64,000 nucleotides of DNA from Fertoeibacter niger (GCF_009380135.2 NZ_WHUT02000003.1:186001-250000), one strand, 5' to 3'; shown: positions 48,499 to 59,061, numbered from the stretch's first letter. Program-made: numbers and translations. The notes: generated by a model from the letters alone, not told the origin.

Positions 48499-49950
48499 AT
48501 GATGCAGGATCATGGCGCGGCGGATGCGACCGCTCTGGCCGGACTGGTCGCCAGCGGGGCGGTGTCGCCCGCCGAATTGCTGGATGCGGCGCTGGCGGCG
48601 GTTGACCGGCTGAACCCCGTGCTGAACGCCGTGGTTCTGGTGCAGGAACCTGCCGCGCGGGCGGCCATCGCGGCGGGCCTGCCGCCGGGGCCGTTCTGCG
48701 GCTTGCCGTTCCTGCTGAAGGATCTGGGCTGCGAGGCGGTGGATTTTCCCGCCCACAACGGATCTGCCCTGCTGGCCAATACCCGCTGGCCGCGCGATTC
48801 CGCGATTTTCGCGCGCATCCGCGCAACAGGCGTGGTGACATTCGGGCGCACCACGGCCCCCGAGGGCGGCATCGGCCCCGCCACCGAATCCGCCGTCTAT
48901 GGCGGGCCGACGCGCAACCCCTGGAACCTGGCCCATACGCCGGGCGGGTCATCCGGCGGGGCTGGGGCTGCGGTGGCTGCTGGCATCGTGCCCTTTGCCC
49001 ATGGGTCGGATGGCGGCGGATCAGTGCGCATCCCGGCCTCGTCCTGCGGGCTGTTCGGCTTCAAACCCACCCGCGCGCGCCTGCCTGACGGGCCGTATGC
49101 TGGCGAAGGCTGGGCGGGTATGGCGATTGACGGCTTTCTGACCCGGTCAGTGCGCGACACGGCGGTGATGCTGGATGCCTGCGAAGGCGCAGACCTTGGC
49201 GCGCCCTACTGGGCACCGCCGCTGGCACGGGGCCATGCGCAAGCCATCAGCCGCCCGCCGCGCCGCCTGCGCATTGCACTCTGCGACACCACCTTTACCG
49301 GCGGGGCGATCCACCCCGAGGTGCGGGCGGCGGTGCTTGATGCCGCACGGCTGCTGGAGGGCTTGGGCCACCACATCGAACCGCTGCGGCCCCGGGCGGA
49401 TTTCGAAGGCATGATGCGTGCCTGGACCGATATCGTCGCCTGCGGCACGGCACTGGGCATCCGCAAGGCGCTGGCGGCACGGAGTCGCAGCCTGCAACCC
49501 GGCGATGTCGAGAGCGTGGCGCGCGGGGCCATCGCCCATGCCGCCACGATCAGCGGCGAGAGGTATCTGGAGGCTGTGGCCGAGATTCACGCCTTTGGCC
49601 GCCAGATGGCGGCGTTCTTTGACCCCGGTCAGGGCGCGGGGCCGGATGTGCTGCTGTCGGCCACGTTGGCCGAACTGCCCGCCCGGATCGGCCGCTTTGC
49701 CCATGACAACGAGGATTACCTGAACTACCGCATCGGCCCCAAGGGCGTCTTCGCCTATTCGCCGTTCTGTGCGGTGTTCAATGCCAGCGGCCAGCCCGCA
49801 GCCTCGGTTCCGCTGGGCATGTCGGCGGATGGCCTGCCCATCGGTGTGCATCTGGCCGCGCGCTTTGGCGCGGATGAAGACCTGATGGCGCTGTGTGCAG
49901 AAATTGAGCGGGCCGCCCCCTGGTTCACCCGTCGCCCGCCCAATGTTTGA
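48499..49950 (+). CDS. Amidase-signature enzyme (first copy)
   Basis: 483 residues. The Lys in PFLLKDLG, the cis-Ser in [16 protein letters not shown] and the Ser nucleophile in [16 protein letters not shown] form the Ser-cisSer-Lys triad. It hydrolyses an amide, but the substrate is unknown. AAGGGGG lies eight bases before the ATG. It lies just before a PotABCD-type transporter, and a second amidase follows the transporter. Confidence 0.93.
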   Translation: MMQDHGAADATALAGLVASGAVSPAELLDAALAAVDRLNPVLNAVVLVQEPAARAAIAAGLPPGPFCGLPFLLKDLGCEAVDFPAHNGSALLANTRWPRDSAIFARIRATGVVTFGRTTAPEGGIGPATESAVYGGPTRNPWNLAHTPGGSSGGAGAAVAAGIVPFAHGSDGGGSVRIPASSCGLFGFKPTRARLPDGPYAGEGWAGMAIDGFLTRSVRDTAVMLDACEGADLGAPYWAPPLARGHAQAISRPPRRLRIALCDTTFTGGAIHPEVRAAVLDAARLLEGLGHHIEPLRPRADFEGMMRAWTDIVACGTALGIRKALAARSRSLQPGDVESVARGAIAHAATISGERYLEAVAEIHAFGRQMAAFFDPGQGAGPDVLLSATLAELPARIGRFAHDNEDYLNYRIGPKGVFAYSPFCAVFNASGQPAASVPLGMSADGLPIGVHLAARFGADEDLMALCAEIERAAPWFTRRPPNV

Positions 49951-50015
49951 GCGTCAGGGTGGACAGGTCGCGAAACGCCAGCTTAACATCGGATGAAACG
50001 ACAGCGGGGCCAGGG

Positions 50016-51083
50016 GTGACAGTTTCCATAGCGGTCGAAGCGCGCAATGCGGTCAAGGCCTTTGGCCAGGGCGAGGCGGCGGTCAGGGCGCTGGATGATG
50101 TGTCGGTGCAGATCCGGCAGGGTGAGTTCTTTACCCTGCTGGGACCGTCAGGCTGCGGCAAGACCACGCTCTTGCGGCTGATCGCGGGGTTTGAGACGCC
50201 CACCTCGGGCCAGATCCTGCTGGATGGCAAGGATATCACCGCCGACCCGCCCAACCGCCGCCCGGTCAACACTGTGTTCCAAAGCTATGCCCTGTTCCCG
50301 CATCTGACCGTGGCGCAGAATGTGGGCTTCGGCTTGCAGATGCAGGGGCGGCCCCGGGCCGAGGTTGCCGACCGCGCCGCGAAAATGCTGACGCTGGTGC
50401 GGCTGGACCATCTGGCGCAGCGCAAGACCAGCCAGTTGTCGGGCGGCCAGCAACAGCGCGTGGCGCTGGCCCGCGCGCTGGCCCCGCAGCCAAAGGTGCT
50501 GCTGCTGGATGAACCCCTGTCGGCGCTGGACCTGAAGCTGCGCAAGGAAATGCAGATCGAGCTGAAACGCCTGCAACATGAAACCGGCATCACATTCGTG
50601 TTCGTCACACACGATCAGGAAGAAGCCCTGACGATGAGCGACCGCATCGGCGTGATGAGCGCCGGAAAGATCCTGCAAGTCGGCAGCCCGCGCGACATCT
50701 ACACCCGCCCCGCCAACCGCTTTGTCGCCAGCTTCATCGGCGAGACGAACTTTCTGCCCGGCTTTTATGCGCATGGGCAGGTGGCGCTGGCAGGTGGCCA
50801 TGTGCCGGTGGCCGCTGGCACGAAAGAGGGAAGCACAGTCACGCTGGCCGTGCGCCCCGAACAGGTGCGGCTGGTCGCCGCCGATGCGCCGGGTTCGCTG
50901 CCAGCCACCGTTCGCGATCTGGTCTATTTCGGCACCGACACGCATTGCCACATGGCGCTGAGCGACGGCAGCGAAGTGGTGGCCCGCCTGCAAAGCAGCG
51001 TGTCGGGCGAGGCCGGGCTGGAACCCGGTGCAAGGGTCGGGCTGGTCTTTACCGAAGGCGCCGCGCAAGTGCTGGAGGATTGA
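50016..51083 (+). CDS. potA: Polyamine-type ABC transporter ATPase (PotA family)
   Basis: 355 residues. Walker A is GPSGCGKTT, signature LSGGQQQR, Walker [13 protein letters not shown], switch His in [12 protein letters not shown]-terminal TOBE domain follows (about 280-355). It powers uptake through the two following permeases. The start is a GTG at 50016 giving family-like length; the frame is open from 49947, but only a TTG is available there. Starts 65 bp after the amidase stop, probably the same operon. Confidence 0.93.
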   Translation: MTVSIAVEARNAVKAFGQGEAAVRALDDVSVQIRQGEFFTLLGPSGCGKTTLLRLIAGFETPTSGQILLDGKDITADPPNRRPVNTVFQSYALFPHLTVAQNVGFGLQMQGRPRAEVADRAAKMLTLVRLDHLAQRKTSQLSGGQQQRVALARALAPQPKVLLLDEPLSALDLKLRKEMQIELKRLQHETGITFVFVTHDQEEALTMSDRIGVMSAGKILQVGSPRDIYTRPANRFVASFIGETNFLPGFYAHGQVALAGGHVPVAAGTKEGSTVTLAVRPEQVRLVAADAPGSLPATVRDLVYFGTDTHCHMALSDGSEVVARLQSSVSGEAGLEPGARVGLVFTEGAAQVLED

Positions 51084-51085
51084 CC

Positions 51086-51988
51086 ATGCCATCGCCGCAG
51101 GACAGGGCACGGGTGCGCAACGGCTGGCTGTTGTCAGCGCCCGCGCTGGTGCTGCTGGCCATGGCGGCGGCGGGGCCGCTGCTGGTGGTGCTGGTCTACA
51201 GCTTTCTGGAAGCGGGGCAATATGGCGGGGTGGAATGGGCGTTTTCCACCGATGCCTGGTTCGGCATCCTGTTTTCCAAGGACATCTTCACCGACGAGAC
51301 CATGCTCGCCGATGCCCATCTGGCGATCTTCTGGCGGTCGGTGAAACTGTCGCTGCTGACCACGCTTATCACCTTTGCCGTAGGCTTTCCGACCGCGTGG
51401 TTCATCGCCACGCGGGCACCCCGGGCGCGGGCCATGTGGCTGTTCCTGATAACTATCCCGTTCTGGACCAACCTTCTGATCCGCACCTTCGCCATCAACG
51501 AGGTGATCCGCAACGAGGGCATCCTGAACTCACTGCTGCTGTGGGCGGGCGTCATCAGCGCCCCGATCCAGATCATCTACACCGATACGGCGGTGCTGAT
51601 CGGCATGGCTTATGTCTATCTGCCGCTGATGGTGCTGCCCCTGTTCGCCGCCATCGACCGTTTCGACATGAAGCTGCTGGAGGCCGCCTATGACCTTTAC
51701 GCCAGCCGTTTGCAGGTGCTGCGCCGGGTGATCCTGCCGATTGTGAAACCGGGCATCGTGGCGGGGTCGATCCTGGTGTTCGTGCCCAGCCTCGGGGCCT
51801 ATGTCACCCCCCGCGTGCTGGGCGGCGGCAAGAACATGATGATCGGCAATTTCATTGAATTGCAATTCGGGCAGGGCCGCAACTGGCCGCTGGGGGCAGC
51901 GCTGTCGATGCTGCTGCTGGTCATCGTGATGGTGGCGCTGCTGGCCTATGTGCGCGCGGCGAACAAGGGGGCGGGGCATGGCCACTAG
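51086..51988 (+). CDS. potB: ABC transporter permease (PotB family)
   Basis: 300 residues with six predicted membrane helices and the EAA loop for ATPase docking (EAAYDLYASRLQVLRRVILP). GGAGG precedes the ATG 2 bp after potA. With the next gene it forms the membrane channel for polyamines or related cations. Confidence 0.92.
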   Translation: MPSPQDRARVRNGWLLSAPALVLLAMAAAGPLLVVLVYSFLEAGQYGGVEWAFSTDAWFGILFSKDIFTDETMLADAHLAIFWRSVKLSLLTTLITFAVGFPTAWFIATRAPRARAMWLFLITIPFWTNLLIRTFAINEVIRNEGILNSLLLWAGVISAPIQIIYTDTAVLIGMAYVYLPLMVLPLFAAIDRFDMKLLEAAYDLYASRLQVLRRVILPIVKPGIVAGSILVFVPSLGAYVTPRVLGGGKNMMIGNFIELQFGQGRNWPLGAALSMLLLVIVMVALLAYVRAANKGAGHGH

Positions 51989-52781
51989 GGCGTTTGCGGC
52001 CACCACGATCCCCGGCTTTGCCATTGTCGCGGGCATTGCCTTTTTCGCGCTTTACGCGCCTATCCTGACGCTAGTGGCTTATTCCTTCAACGATTCCAAT
52101 GCGATCAGCCAATGGGGCGGGTTTTCCCTGCGCTGGTATGAGGCGGCGTGGGCCAACACGGCGGTGCAAGAGGCCACGCTGCGGTCGCTGACCATCGCCT
52201 GCTCGGCCTCGGCCATCGCCACTGTCTGCGCCACCATGGCCGCCCTTGGCACCACACGGCGCGGCGCGTTCCGGGGCCAGACCTTCATCTATGTGATGAT
52301 AAACCAGCCGCTGATGGTGCCGGAAATTGTCACCGCCGTGGCGCTTCTGATCGTGTTCGCCAGCGTGAAGGTCGCTACCGGATACAACGGGCTGATGTAT
52401 CTGATCATCGCGCATGCCGCGTTCTGCATCCCCTTCGCATACCTTCCGATCCGCGCCCGGCTGGAGGGGATGGACCTGAGCCTGGAAACCGCCGCCGCCG
52501 ATCTTTACGCAAACCCCTGGCAGACCTTCCGCCATGTCACCCTGCCCCTGATGGGCCCGGGCATCATCGCGGGGGCCATGCTGGCCTTTGTCATCAGTCT
52601 GGATGACGTGGTGATCACCGAGTTTGTAAAATCGGCAGGTCAGGATACGCTGCCCACCTATATGCTGGGCCAGTTGCGTCGCGCCATCACGCCCGAGGTG
52701 AACGCCATATCCTCGGCGCTGCTGGCGCTGACGGTGCTGCTGCTGACCGCATTCTTCCTACTGACGCGCAAGCGGGATTAA
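51978..52781 (+). CDS. potC: ABC transporter permease (PotC family)
   Basis: 267 residues with six predicted helices and the EAA-like loop ETAAADLYANPWQTFRHVTLP. It overlaps the potB stop by 11 bp, so translation is coupled. It partners PotB. Confidence 0.92.
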   Translation: MATRAFAATTIPGFAIVAGIAFFALYAPILTLVAYSFNDSNAISQWGGFSLRWYEAAWANTAVQEATLRSLTIACSASAIATVCATMAALGTTRRGAFRGQTFIYVMINQPLMVPEIVTAVALLIVFASVKVATGYNGLMYLIIAHAAFCIPFAYLPIRARLEGMDLSLETAAADLYANPWQTFRHVTLPLMGPGIIAGAMLAFVISLDDVVITEFVKSAGQDTLPTYMLGQLRRAITPEVNAISSALLALTVLLLTAFFLLTRKRD

Positions 52782-52834
52782 CCCGCGAAACCAACCCCGC
52801 AGGGCCAACCTGCAAAACCAACATGGAGAGTCTG

Positions 52835-53860
52835 ATGAAACGCCTGATCCCCGCCCTTGGCCTGCTGCTGGCCACCACCTCGCTGGCAAGTGCCGAAGGG
52901 GTGCTGAACCTTTACAACTGGGGCAACTACACCAGCCCCGAGCTGCTGGAGAAATTCAAGGCCGAAACCGGCATCACCGTGACCGTCACCGATTACGACA
53001 GCAACGATACCGCGCTTGCCAAGATCGAGGCCGGGGGCAGCGGGTTTGACCTGGTGGTGCCCTCGGCCAACTACATCAGCATCTTCCGCGACAAGGGGCT
53101 GATCGTGGAATTCGACATGGCGAAACTGCCCAACCACGCCAACATCGCCCCGGAATGGATGAATGTGCAATGGGACGAAGGGCGCAAGGTATCCATCCCG
53201 TGGCAATGGGGGTCAACCGGCGTGGTGGTGGATACCGCGATCTATGGCGGCGACATCAACACCTCCGCCGTCTGGCTGGAGGTGCCGGACGAGTTGAAAG
53301 GCAAGATCAACGTCGTGCCGGAAATGATGGATATCGTGAACCTGGCCGTCATGTATGTGGGCGGCGAGCCGTGTTCCGAGGATCTTGAGGTGCTGAAACA
53401 GGCCCGCGACGCGCTGATTGCCGCGAAACCCGACTGGATCAGCATGGATTACGGCGCGACCGAAAAGGTGGCGAATGGCGACTGGGCGGCCTCGGTCAAC
53501 TGGTCGGGGTCGTCGATGCGCGTGCGTCTGGCCAAACCGACAGCCGCCTATGGCTATCCGCGCGAGGGCTATATCCTGTGGATGGATTCGGTCGCCCTGC
53601 TGAAAGACGCGACGAATGTGGACGAGGCGTATACGTTCCTCAACTTCATCATGGAGCCTGAGAATGCGGCCATGATTTCCGCCTTTGCGCGCTATTCCAA
53701 CGGCATCGCCGGTTCGGCGGAATTCATGCCCGAAGACATGAAAACCGCGCCCGAGGTGATCATCCCGGCCGAACATGTGGCGGCGGGCACGTTCCTGCCC
53801 ACCTGCTCCGCCAAATCGCAGGAATACATGACCGCGATCTGGACCGAACTGCAAAAGTAA
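52835..53860 (+). CDS. potD: Periplasmic polyamine-type substrate-binding protein (PotD/PotF family)
   Basis: 341 residues. Signal peptide LIPALGLLLATTSLASA, then the typical NLYNWGNYTSPELLEKFKAE and FDLVVPSANYIS. Family members bind putrescine, spermidine or similar. GGAGAG lies just before the ATG. A terminator follows it, so the upstream amidase-potABCD genes form one unit and the second amidase another. Confidence 0.94.
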   Translation: MKRLIPALGLLLATTSLASAEGVLNLYNWGNYTSPELLEKFKAETGITVTVTDYDSNDTALAKIEAGGSGFDLVVPSANYISIFRDKGLIVEFDMAKLPNHANIAPEWMNVQWDEGRKVSIPWQWGSTGVVVDTAIYGGDINTSAVWLEVPDELKGKINVVPEMMDIVNLAVMYVGGEPCSEDLEVLKQARDALIAAKPDWISMDYGATEKVANGDWAASVNWSGSSMRVRLAKPTAAYGYPREGYILWMDSVALLKDATNVDEAYTFLNFIMEPENAAMISAFARYSNGIAGSAEFMPEDMKTAPEVIIPAEHVAAGTFLPTCSAKSQEYMTAIWTELQK

Positions 53861-53880
53861 TCGCGGCAGCAACACACCTT

Positions 53881-53907
53881 GGCGGGGCCACACCGGCCCC
53901 GCCTTTT
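53881..53907 (+). terminator. Terminator after potD
   Basis: GGCGGGGCC and GGCCCCGCC form a 9-bp perfect stem with a 5-base loop, followed by TTTT. It separates the transporter genes from the next amidase. Confidence 0.85.
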
Positions 53908-53924
53908 GCATCCGGGAAAACGCC

Positions 53925-55337
53925 ATGACCGACCTTACAGCGCTGTCCGCCTCCGACCTGTCGCGGCTGGTGGCCGCACGGCAGACGGCCCCGTCCGAGA
54001 TCATGGCAGCATTTCTTGCGCGCAACGCGGCGGTGAACCCCGGTCTCAACGCGATTGTTGCACAGCGCAACCCGGCTGACCTGATGGCAGAGGCGCGGGC
54101 GGCGGATGATGCGCCCCCGCAGGGCTGGCTGCATGGCCTGCCGCTGGCGGTGAAGGATCTGGTGGCAGTCAAGGGCATTCGCAGCACCTGGGGCTCGCCG
54201 GTCTTTGCCGATCATGTGCCGGATGCCGATGACATGTTGGCGCGTCGGCTGCGCGGCGCGGGGGCGATACTGGCCGCCAAGACCAACACGCCGGAATTCG
54301 GCCTTGGTTCGCACAGTTTCAACCCGGTGCATGGCGTGACGGGCAACCCCTATGACAGCACCCGCACGGCGGGCGGGTCATCGGGCGGGGCGGCGGCGGC
54401 TCTGGCAGCGCGGCTGGTGCCGGTGGCCGACGGGTCCGACATGATGGGCAGCCTGCGCAACCCGGCGGCGTTCTGCAATGTCTACGGGTTCCGCCCGTCC
54501 TATGGCCTTGTGCCTTCCGACCCGGTTGGCGACACGTTCCTGCACCAGTTGGCCACCGACGGCCCGATGGCCCGCAATGTCGAGGATATGGCCCGCCTGC
54601 TGGAAACCCTGTCGCAGCCCGATGCCGCCGACCCGCATTCGCGGCCCACCGAACCCTTTGCCGAAGGGCTGGACCGCGATGTGAAAGGCATGGCGATTGG
54701 CTGGCTGGGTGATTGGGGCGGGGCCTATGCGATGGAGCCCGGGATACTGGACACCTGCGGCAATGCGCTGAAAACGTTAGCCGATCTGGGTTGCCATGTC
54801 GAGGATGTGCCACCCCCCTTCCCCGCCGCAAAACTATGGGAGGCCTGGATCACCCTGCGCAGCTGGGCCGTGGCCGCGCGGCTTGGCCCGCTTTACGCCC
54901 ATGCACCGCACCGCGCCCTGCTGAAGCCCGAGGCGATCTGGGAAATCGAGCGCGGCAATGCGTTCAGCGCCATGCAGGTGCATCGCGCCTCGGTCGTCCG
55001 GTCCGAATGGTTCACCGCTCTTGCCAGCCTCTTCACCCGGTTTGATGCGCTGGTGCTGCCTGCCGCGCAGGTCTGGCCGTTTCCGAAGGATTGGCGTTAC
55101 CCTGAAACCATCGGCACCACGGGCATGGATACCTATCACCGCTGGATGGAGGTGGTGATTCCCGTCAGCCTTGTGGGCCTGCCCGCCTTGGCCGCGCCAG
55201 CGGGGTTTGGCACGAACGGTCTGCCGATGGGTGTGCAGATCTTCGGCCCGCGTGGGGCCGACCGGGCGCTGCTGCAACTGGGGCAGGCCTATCACCGCGC
55301 AACCGATTGGCCGGGGCGTCGCCCGCCGTTGCTGTAA
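53925..55337 (+). CDS. Amidase-signature enzyme (second copy)
   Basis: 470 residues. Triad residues lie in PLAVKDLVAV (Lys), RTAGGSSGGAAAALAAR (cis-Ser) and DGSDMMGSLRNPAAFCNV (Ser). It differs clearly from the first copy, for example in the nucleophile loop, so they are not a recent duplication. The flank with the PotABCD genes suggests it acts on an amide that the transporter brings in. Confidence 0.93.
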   Translation: MTDLTALSASDLSRLVAARQTAPSEIMAAFLARNAAVNPGLNAIVAQRNPADLMAEARAADDAPPQGWLHGLPLAVKDLVAVKGIRSTWGSPVFADHVPDADDMLARRLRGAGAILAAKTNTPEFGLGSHSFNPVHGVTGNPYDSTRTAGGSSGGAAAALAARLVPVADGSDMMGSLRNPAAFCNVYGFRPSYGLVPSDPVGDTFLHQLATDGPMARNVEDMARLLETLSQPDAADPHSRPTEPFAEGLDRDVKGMAIGWLGDWGGAYAMEPGILDTCGNALKTLADLGCHVEDVPPPFPAAKLWEAWITLRSWAVAARLGPLYAHAPHRALLKPEAIWEIERGNAFSAMQVHRASVVRSEWFTALASLFTRFDALVLPAAQVWPFPKDWRYPETIGTTGMDTYHRWMEVVIPVSLVGLPALAAPAGFGTNGLPMGVQIFGPRGADRALLQLGQAYHRATDWPGRRPPLL

Positions 55338-55393
55338 CGCTTGCCCCGCCGCCTGACGCCGCCTAATCCTGCGGCAAGGCAAGGGGGTGCTGC

Positions 55394-56626
55394 GTGACTG
55401 TCTACCGGATCGTGATGGCGCTGGCCCTGCCCCTGCTGCTGGCGGGGTGGCTGGTGCGGTATCTGCGCGGCCGCGCGGTGCCGGGGGAACTGGCCGAACG
55501 GCTGGGCCGTGGCGGCAACGGACCGGTGCTGTGGCTGCACGGTGCCAGCCATGGCGAGATCACCTCGGCCCGCTGGCTCGTGGGTGCGGTGATGGCGGCG
55601 CATCCGGGGCTGGCGGTGCTGATCACCTGCAACAACCCCACGGCCCGGGCCATGGTGCAGGGCTGGGGGCTGCCGGGCGTGCAGGCGGCGCTGGCCCCTT
55701 GGGACACGCGCGGCGCGGTGGCGCGGTTTCTGCGCCACTGGCAGCCCCGCGCAATGATCGTCATCGAGAATGAACTCTGGCCGGAACGGCTGGCCGCCTG
55801 CGCCGCAGCGGGCGTGCCGGTGATCGCCATCGGGGCGCGGATGTCGGCGGGGTCGGCGCGCAACTGGGCGCGGCTGGCCCCGGGGCTGATGCGGCGCATG
55901 CTGGGCAGCCTTACCTTTGCCACCGCGCAGGATGCGGCGTCCGAGACGCGGCTGGTGGCGCTTGGCCTGCCGCCCGAAAGGCTGGGGCCACGACTGATGC
56001 TGAAGGCGCAGGCGGGCCATGCCCAGCCGGTCACGGCCACGGCCCCCGTGGCACGGCACCGTTGCCTGCTGGCCGCCTCGACCCATGAGGGCGAGGAAGA
56101 GGCCGTGCTGCACGCCTTCCGGCAGGCGCGCGATGCCGGGGCGTTTGATCTGCTGATCCTGGCCCCCCGCCACCCGGCCCGCGCGCCCGCCATTGCGGCG
56201 CTGGTGGCGGCAAGCGGCCTGCCCATGGCGCAGCGATCACTTGGCCAGATGCCGCAGGCCGGAACGGCGGTCTATCTGGCCGATACATTCGGCGAAATGC
56301 CGCTGTGGTATGCCATGGCGGGCGTGACCTTCATCGGCGGCACATTTGCCGACAAGGGCGGCCATACGCCGTTCGAGCCTGCCGCGCAGGGGTCGGCGCT
56401 GCTGCACGGCCCGTCGGTGTTCAACTTTGCCGAGGTGTTCGTGGCACTGGACGCAGCGGGCGGCGCGCTGGCGGTGGCCGATGCCGCCAGCCTTGGTGCG
56501 GCTTTGTGCACGCTGGATGCGGAAGCGCAGGCGCGCATGGCCAAGTCCGCCCGCAGCGCCCTGCCCGCGATGGGTGATACCGCACCCCTGCTGGCCGCCA
56601 TCGACCGGGCTTTGGCGCGGGATTAA
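55394..56626 (+). CDS. waaA: Kdo transferase-like enzyme (WaaA family)
   Basis: 410 residues. One N-terminal membrane anchor, then the WaaA core with the catalytic Glu55 in WLHGASHGEITS and the C-terminal AGVTFIGGTFADKGGHTPFEPA. It adds Kdo to lipid A precursor on the cytoplasmic face, or acts as a paralogue. The start is a GTG at 55394. It ends convergently with thpR over a shared TTAA. Confidence 0.9.
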   Translation: MTVYRIVMALALPLLLAGWLVRYLRGRAVPGELAERLGRGGNGPVLWLHGASHGEITSARWLVGAVMAAHPGLAVLITCNNPTARAMVQGWGLPGVQAALAPWDTRGAVARFLRHWQPRAMIVIENELWPERLAACAAAGVPVIAIGARMSAGSARNWARLAPGLMRRMLGSLTFATAQDAASETRLVALGLPPERLGPRLMLKAQAGHAQPVTATAPVARHRCLLAASTHEGEEEAVLHAFRQARDAGAFDLLILAPRHPARAPAIAALVAASGLPMAQRSLGQMPQAGTAVYLADTFGEMPLWYAMAGVTFIGGTFADKGGHTPFEPAAQGSALLHGPSVFNFAEVFVALDAAGGALAVADAASLGAALCTLDAEAQARMAKSARSALPAMGDTAPLLAAIDRALARD

Positions 56627-57198
56627 TTCTGCCAGTCCGCACCAGCCGCAGGCCCACCGGCAAAGGCATATTCCGCCAGCGCATCATACTGCGACCCCTG
56701 CGGCCCGGGGACCGAGCGGTAAAGCACCATCGACCGAACCGTGAACGGCCCGGCACGAAACCCCGCCCCGGCCACCACCGCGCGTTCCAGCCGCAGCGCC
56801 TCGTCGGGCAGCGGCGGGGCAAAGCGGCCCAGCGTGACATGCGGCACGAAACGGCGGCTTTCCGGGCTGGCCCCCGCCACATGCGCCACCCGTTCCACCT
56901 TGGCCTGCAACCGCGCCAGCGGGTCGGACGGCGCCACTGCGGCATAGGCCGCGCGCGGGCGCGCACCGCCGAACAGGCCCAGCCCCCGCATCTCCAGATC
57001 GAAGGCGGGCATGCGCAGCGCCTCGAACCCCTCATGCGCGGCTTCCAGCACCCGGTCCGGCTGTTCGCCCAGAAACACCAGCGTCAGGTGAAAGCCCGCA
57101 GGCTCCACCCGGCGCGGCATCGGCAGCAGGAACTGCTGCACCACAAGGGCCGAGCGGATATTGTCAGGCAAGGGGATGGCAAGAAAGGTGCGGAGCAT
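56623..57198 (-). CDS. thpR: RNA 2',3'-cyclic phosphodiesterase
   Basis: 191 residues of the 2H phosphoesterase family. The two catalytic HxT motifs are FHLTLVFLG and FVPHVTLGRF. It opens 2',3'-cyclic phosphates at RNA ends. The ATG at 57198 gives family length. Its stop and the waaA stop share TTAA in convergent orientation. Confidence 0.93.
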   Translation of the reverse strand: MLRTFLAIPLPDNIRSALVVQQFLLPMPRRVEPAGFHLTLVFLGEQPDRVLEAAHEGFEALRMPAFDLEMRGLGLFGGARPRAAYAAVAPSDPLARLQAKVERVAHVAGASPESRRFVPHVTLGRFAPPLPDEALRLERAVVAGAGFRAGPFTVRSMVLYRSVPGPQGSQYDALAEYAFAGGPAAGADWQN

Positions 57199-57293
57199 CG
57201 GGTGTCCATGGGCCAGGTGGCGGGCGGTGGGGCGCGGGGCCATGTTTCCCTATGGCACGCCGGGCCGCAAGGCCACCCGGAAAGCCCTGTGCC

Positions 57294-58460
57294 TCAGCCC
57301 GGATCGGGCCGGGCGGCCAGCACCGCCAGACGCTCGCGGATCTCTGCACCCAAGGGGCCGTTGCGGGGCGCGTCGCGCAGCGTGGTCAGCATCGCCTCGG
57401 GTGCGGGCGCACGGCCACCACCGCCCCAGTGCAATGCGCGCAGCACCGCCTCGGCCCCCGGCGGCAGGCGGTCGGGCACCGCATGGCCCGCCAGCGTGGC
57501 CCAGACCCCGGCCCAGCACCGGCCCACCGACCACGGATTATACCCCCCGCCGCCCAGCACCAGATAGCGCGGCGCCATGGCGCGCAAGGCCGACACCACC
57601 GCCCAATGCGCGTTGTTTGACAGTGACAGGCGGGCCAGCGGGTCTTCCTCCAGCGCGTCGGCCCCGCATTGCAGCACCAGCGCCTCGGGGCGGAAGGCCG
57701 CCAGACGCGGCAGGATCAACCCCTCCAGCACCGCCTGCATTTCGGTGTCGTTGAACCCGCGCGGCACCGGCAGGTTGAAACAATTGCCGCCCCCCGTGTC
57801 ATCCAGGAGGCCGGTAAAGGGCCAGCGCCCTTCCTCATGCACAGAGATCAGCAGGCATTCGGCATCGCCGGCAAAGGCATGCTGCACCCCGTCGCAATGA
57901 TGCGCGTCGATATCGACATAGGCGATGCGGCCAAGGCCCATGCGGCGCAGCGCCAGCATGCCCAGCACCGGATCGTTCAGGTAACAGAACCCGTTGGCGC
58001 GGTCGGGCATGCCGTGATGCGTGCCGCCCCCGGGCACATAGACCACGCCGCCACCCCTCAGCAGCTCTGCCGCCAGCATCACGCCACCCGCGCCCGTGGC
58101 CGGGCGGCGGAACATCTGCGGAAACACCGGGTTCGACAGCGTGCCAAGATGGTGGCGCGCGCGCACGGCATCGCTGACTGCGCCCGCCACCTCGGCTGCC
58201 TCCAGCGCGGCGACATAGGCCGGGTCATGCCACAACGCCAAAGCAGCAGGCCGGGCGCGCGGGCTGGTGCGAAACTGCGCAGGCGGCAGCCAATCCAGCG
58301 CGCGGGCCAGATCCATCACCGTGGACACACGCGGCACCCGCAAAGGGTGGGCGCTGCCATAGGTCGATCCACGATAGATTTCAGACCCTATGAAAAGCGG
58401 CTGCGCCAGCCCGGCACCCGCCGCAATGGCACCCGGCAGCGGCGCGGCAGGCAGGTTCAC
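57294..58460 (-). CDS. Histone-deacetylase-family deacetylase (AcuC / acetylpolyamine amidohydrolase type)
   Basis: 388 residues. The deacetylase active site is complete: HH in PGGGTHHGMPDRANGFCYLN, zinc ligands in VDIDAHHCDGVQHAF and LQCGADALEEDPLA, Tyr in LGGGGYNPWSVG. It removes acetyl groups from a lysine, acetyl-CoA synthetase or an acetylpolyamine; the polyamine transporter is several genes away, so the link is weak. The start is a GTG at 58460, 10 bp after the glutathione peroxidase stop. Confidence 0.9.
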   Translation of the reverse strand: MNLPAAPLPGAIAAGAGLAQPLFIGSEIYRGSTYGSAHPLRVPRVSTVMDLARALDWLPPAQFRTSPRARPAALALWHDPAYVAALEAAEVAGAVSDAVRARHHLGTLSNPVFPQMFRRPATGAGGVMLAAELLRGGGVVYVPGGGTHHGMPDRANGFCYLNDPVLGMLALRRMGLGRIAYVDIDAHHCDGVQHAFAGDAECLLISVHEEGRWPFTGLLDDTGGGNCFNLPVPRGFNDTEMQAVLEGLILPRLAAFRPEALVLQCGADALEEDPLARLSLSNNAHWAVVSALRAMAPRYLVLGGGGYNPWSVGRCWAGVWATLAGHAVPDRLPPGAEAVLRALHWGGGGRAPAPEAMLTTLRDAPRNGPLGAEIRERLAVLAARPDPG

Positions 58461-58470
58461 CGCCGCATGC

Positions 58471-59028
58471 TCACTGCAACAGCGCCTCGATCCGGTCGGT
58501 GATGGCGGGGGCCATCGGCGCGGTGCCCGACCCCCAGGTCGCCACAAGCTCGCCCGCGGGCCCCAGCAACACCTTGTTGAAATTCCACGCCGGCACAAAG
58601 CCATGCTCGCGCGCCAGCCAGGCATAGAACGGATGCGCCAACGGCCCCGTCACCGGGGTGATGCCGGTCATCGGGATCGTCAGATCAAAATTCACCGCGC
58701 AGAATTCCTTGACCTGTTCTTCGTTTGCCAGTTCCTGCCGGAAATCATCCGACGGCACCGCCAGCACGGTCAGCCCCTGCGGCGCATAGCGGTCTGACAG
58801 CGCCTGAAGATCGTCATACTGCGGGGTAAAGGCGCACATCGAGGCGGTGTTCACCACCAGCACCGGCTGGCCCTGCAAGGCTGCCAGATCAATCTCGCCG
58901 CCGTCGATCGACCCGAAACGAAAGCCGTGCCCTTCGGCAGCCACGCCCGTGCCCGCAGCCAGCGCCGCGGCAACCGCCACAATCAGGCCCAAGGCCCTTG
59001 CCTGCGCCGCCGCCAGATATCCTGCCAT
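58471..59028 (-). CDS. Exported glutathione peroxidase family protein
   Basis: 185 residues. A signal peptide (about 1-31, ending VAA) precedes the peroxidase fold. The catalytic Cys65 is in NTASMCAFTPQYDDLQ; the tryptophan is in AWNFNKVLLGP. The usual Gly after Cys is Ala here. It detoxifies peroxides, presumably in the periplasm, perhaps with thioredoxin rather than glutathione. Its own promoter is at 59062-59089 and the deacetylase gene follows it. Confidence 0.9.
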   Translation of the reverse strand: MAGYLAAAQARALGLIVAVAAALAAGTGVAAEGHGFRFGSIDGGEIDLAALQGQPVLVVNTASMCAFTPQYDDLQALSDRYAPQGLTVLAVPSDDFRQELANEEQVKEFCAVNFDLTIPMTGITPVTGPLAHPFYAWLAREHGFVPAWNFNKVLLGPAGELVATWGSGTAPMAPAITDRIEALLQ

Positions 59029-59061
59029 GCCGGTCTCCTGCGCCCAGACTGCAACAGACCG

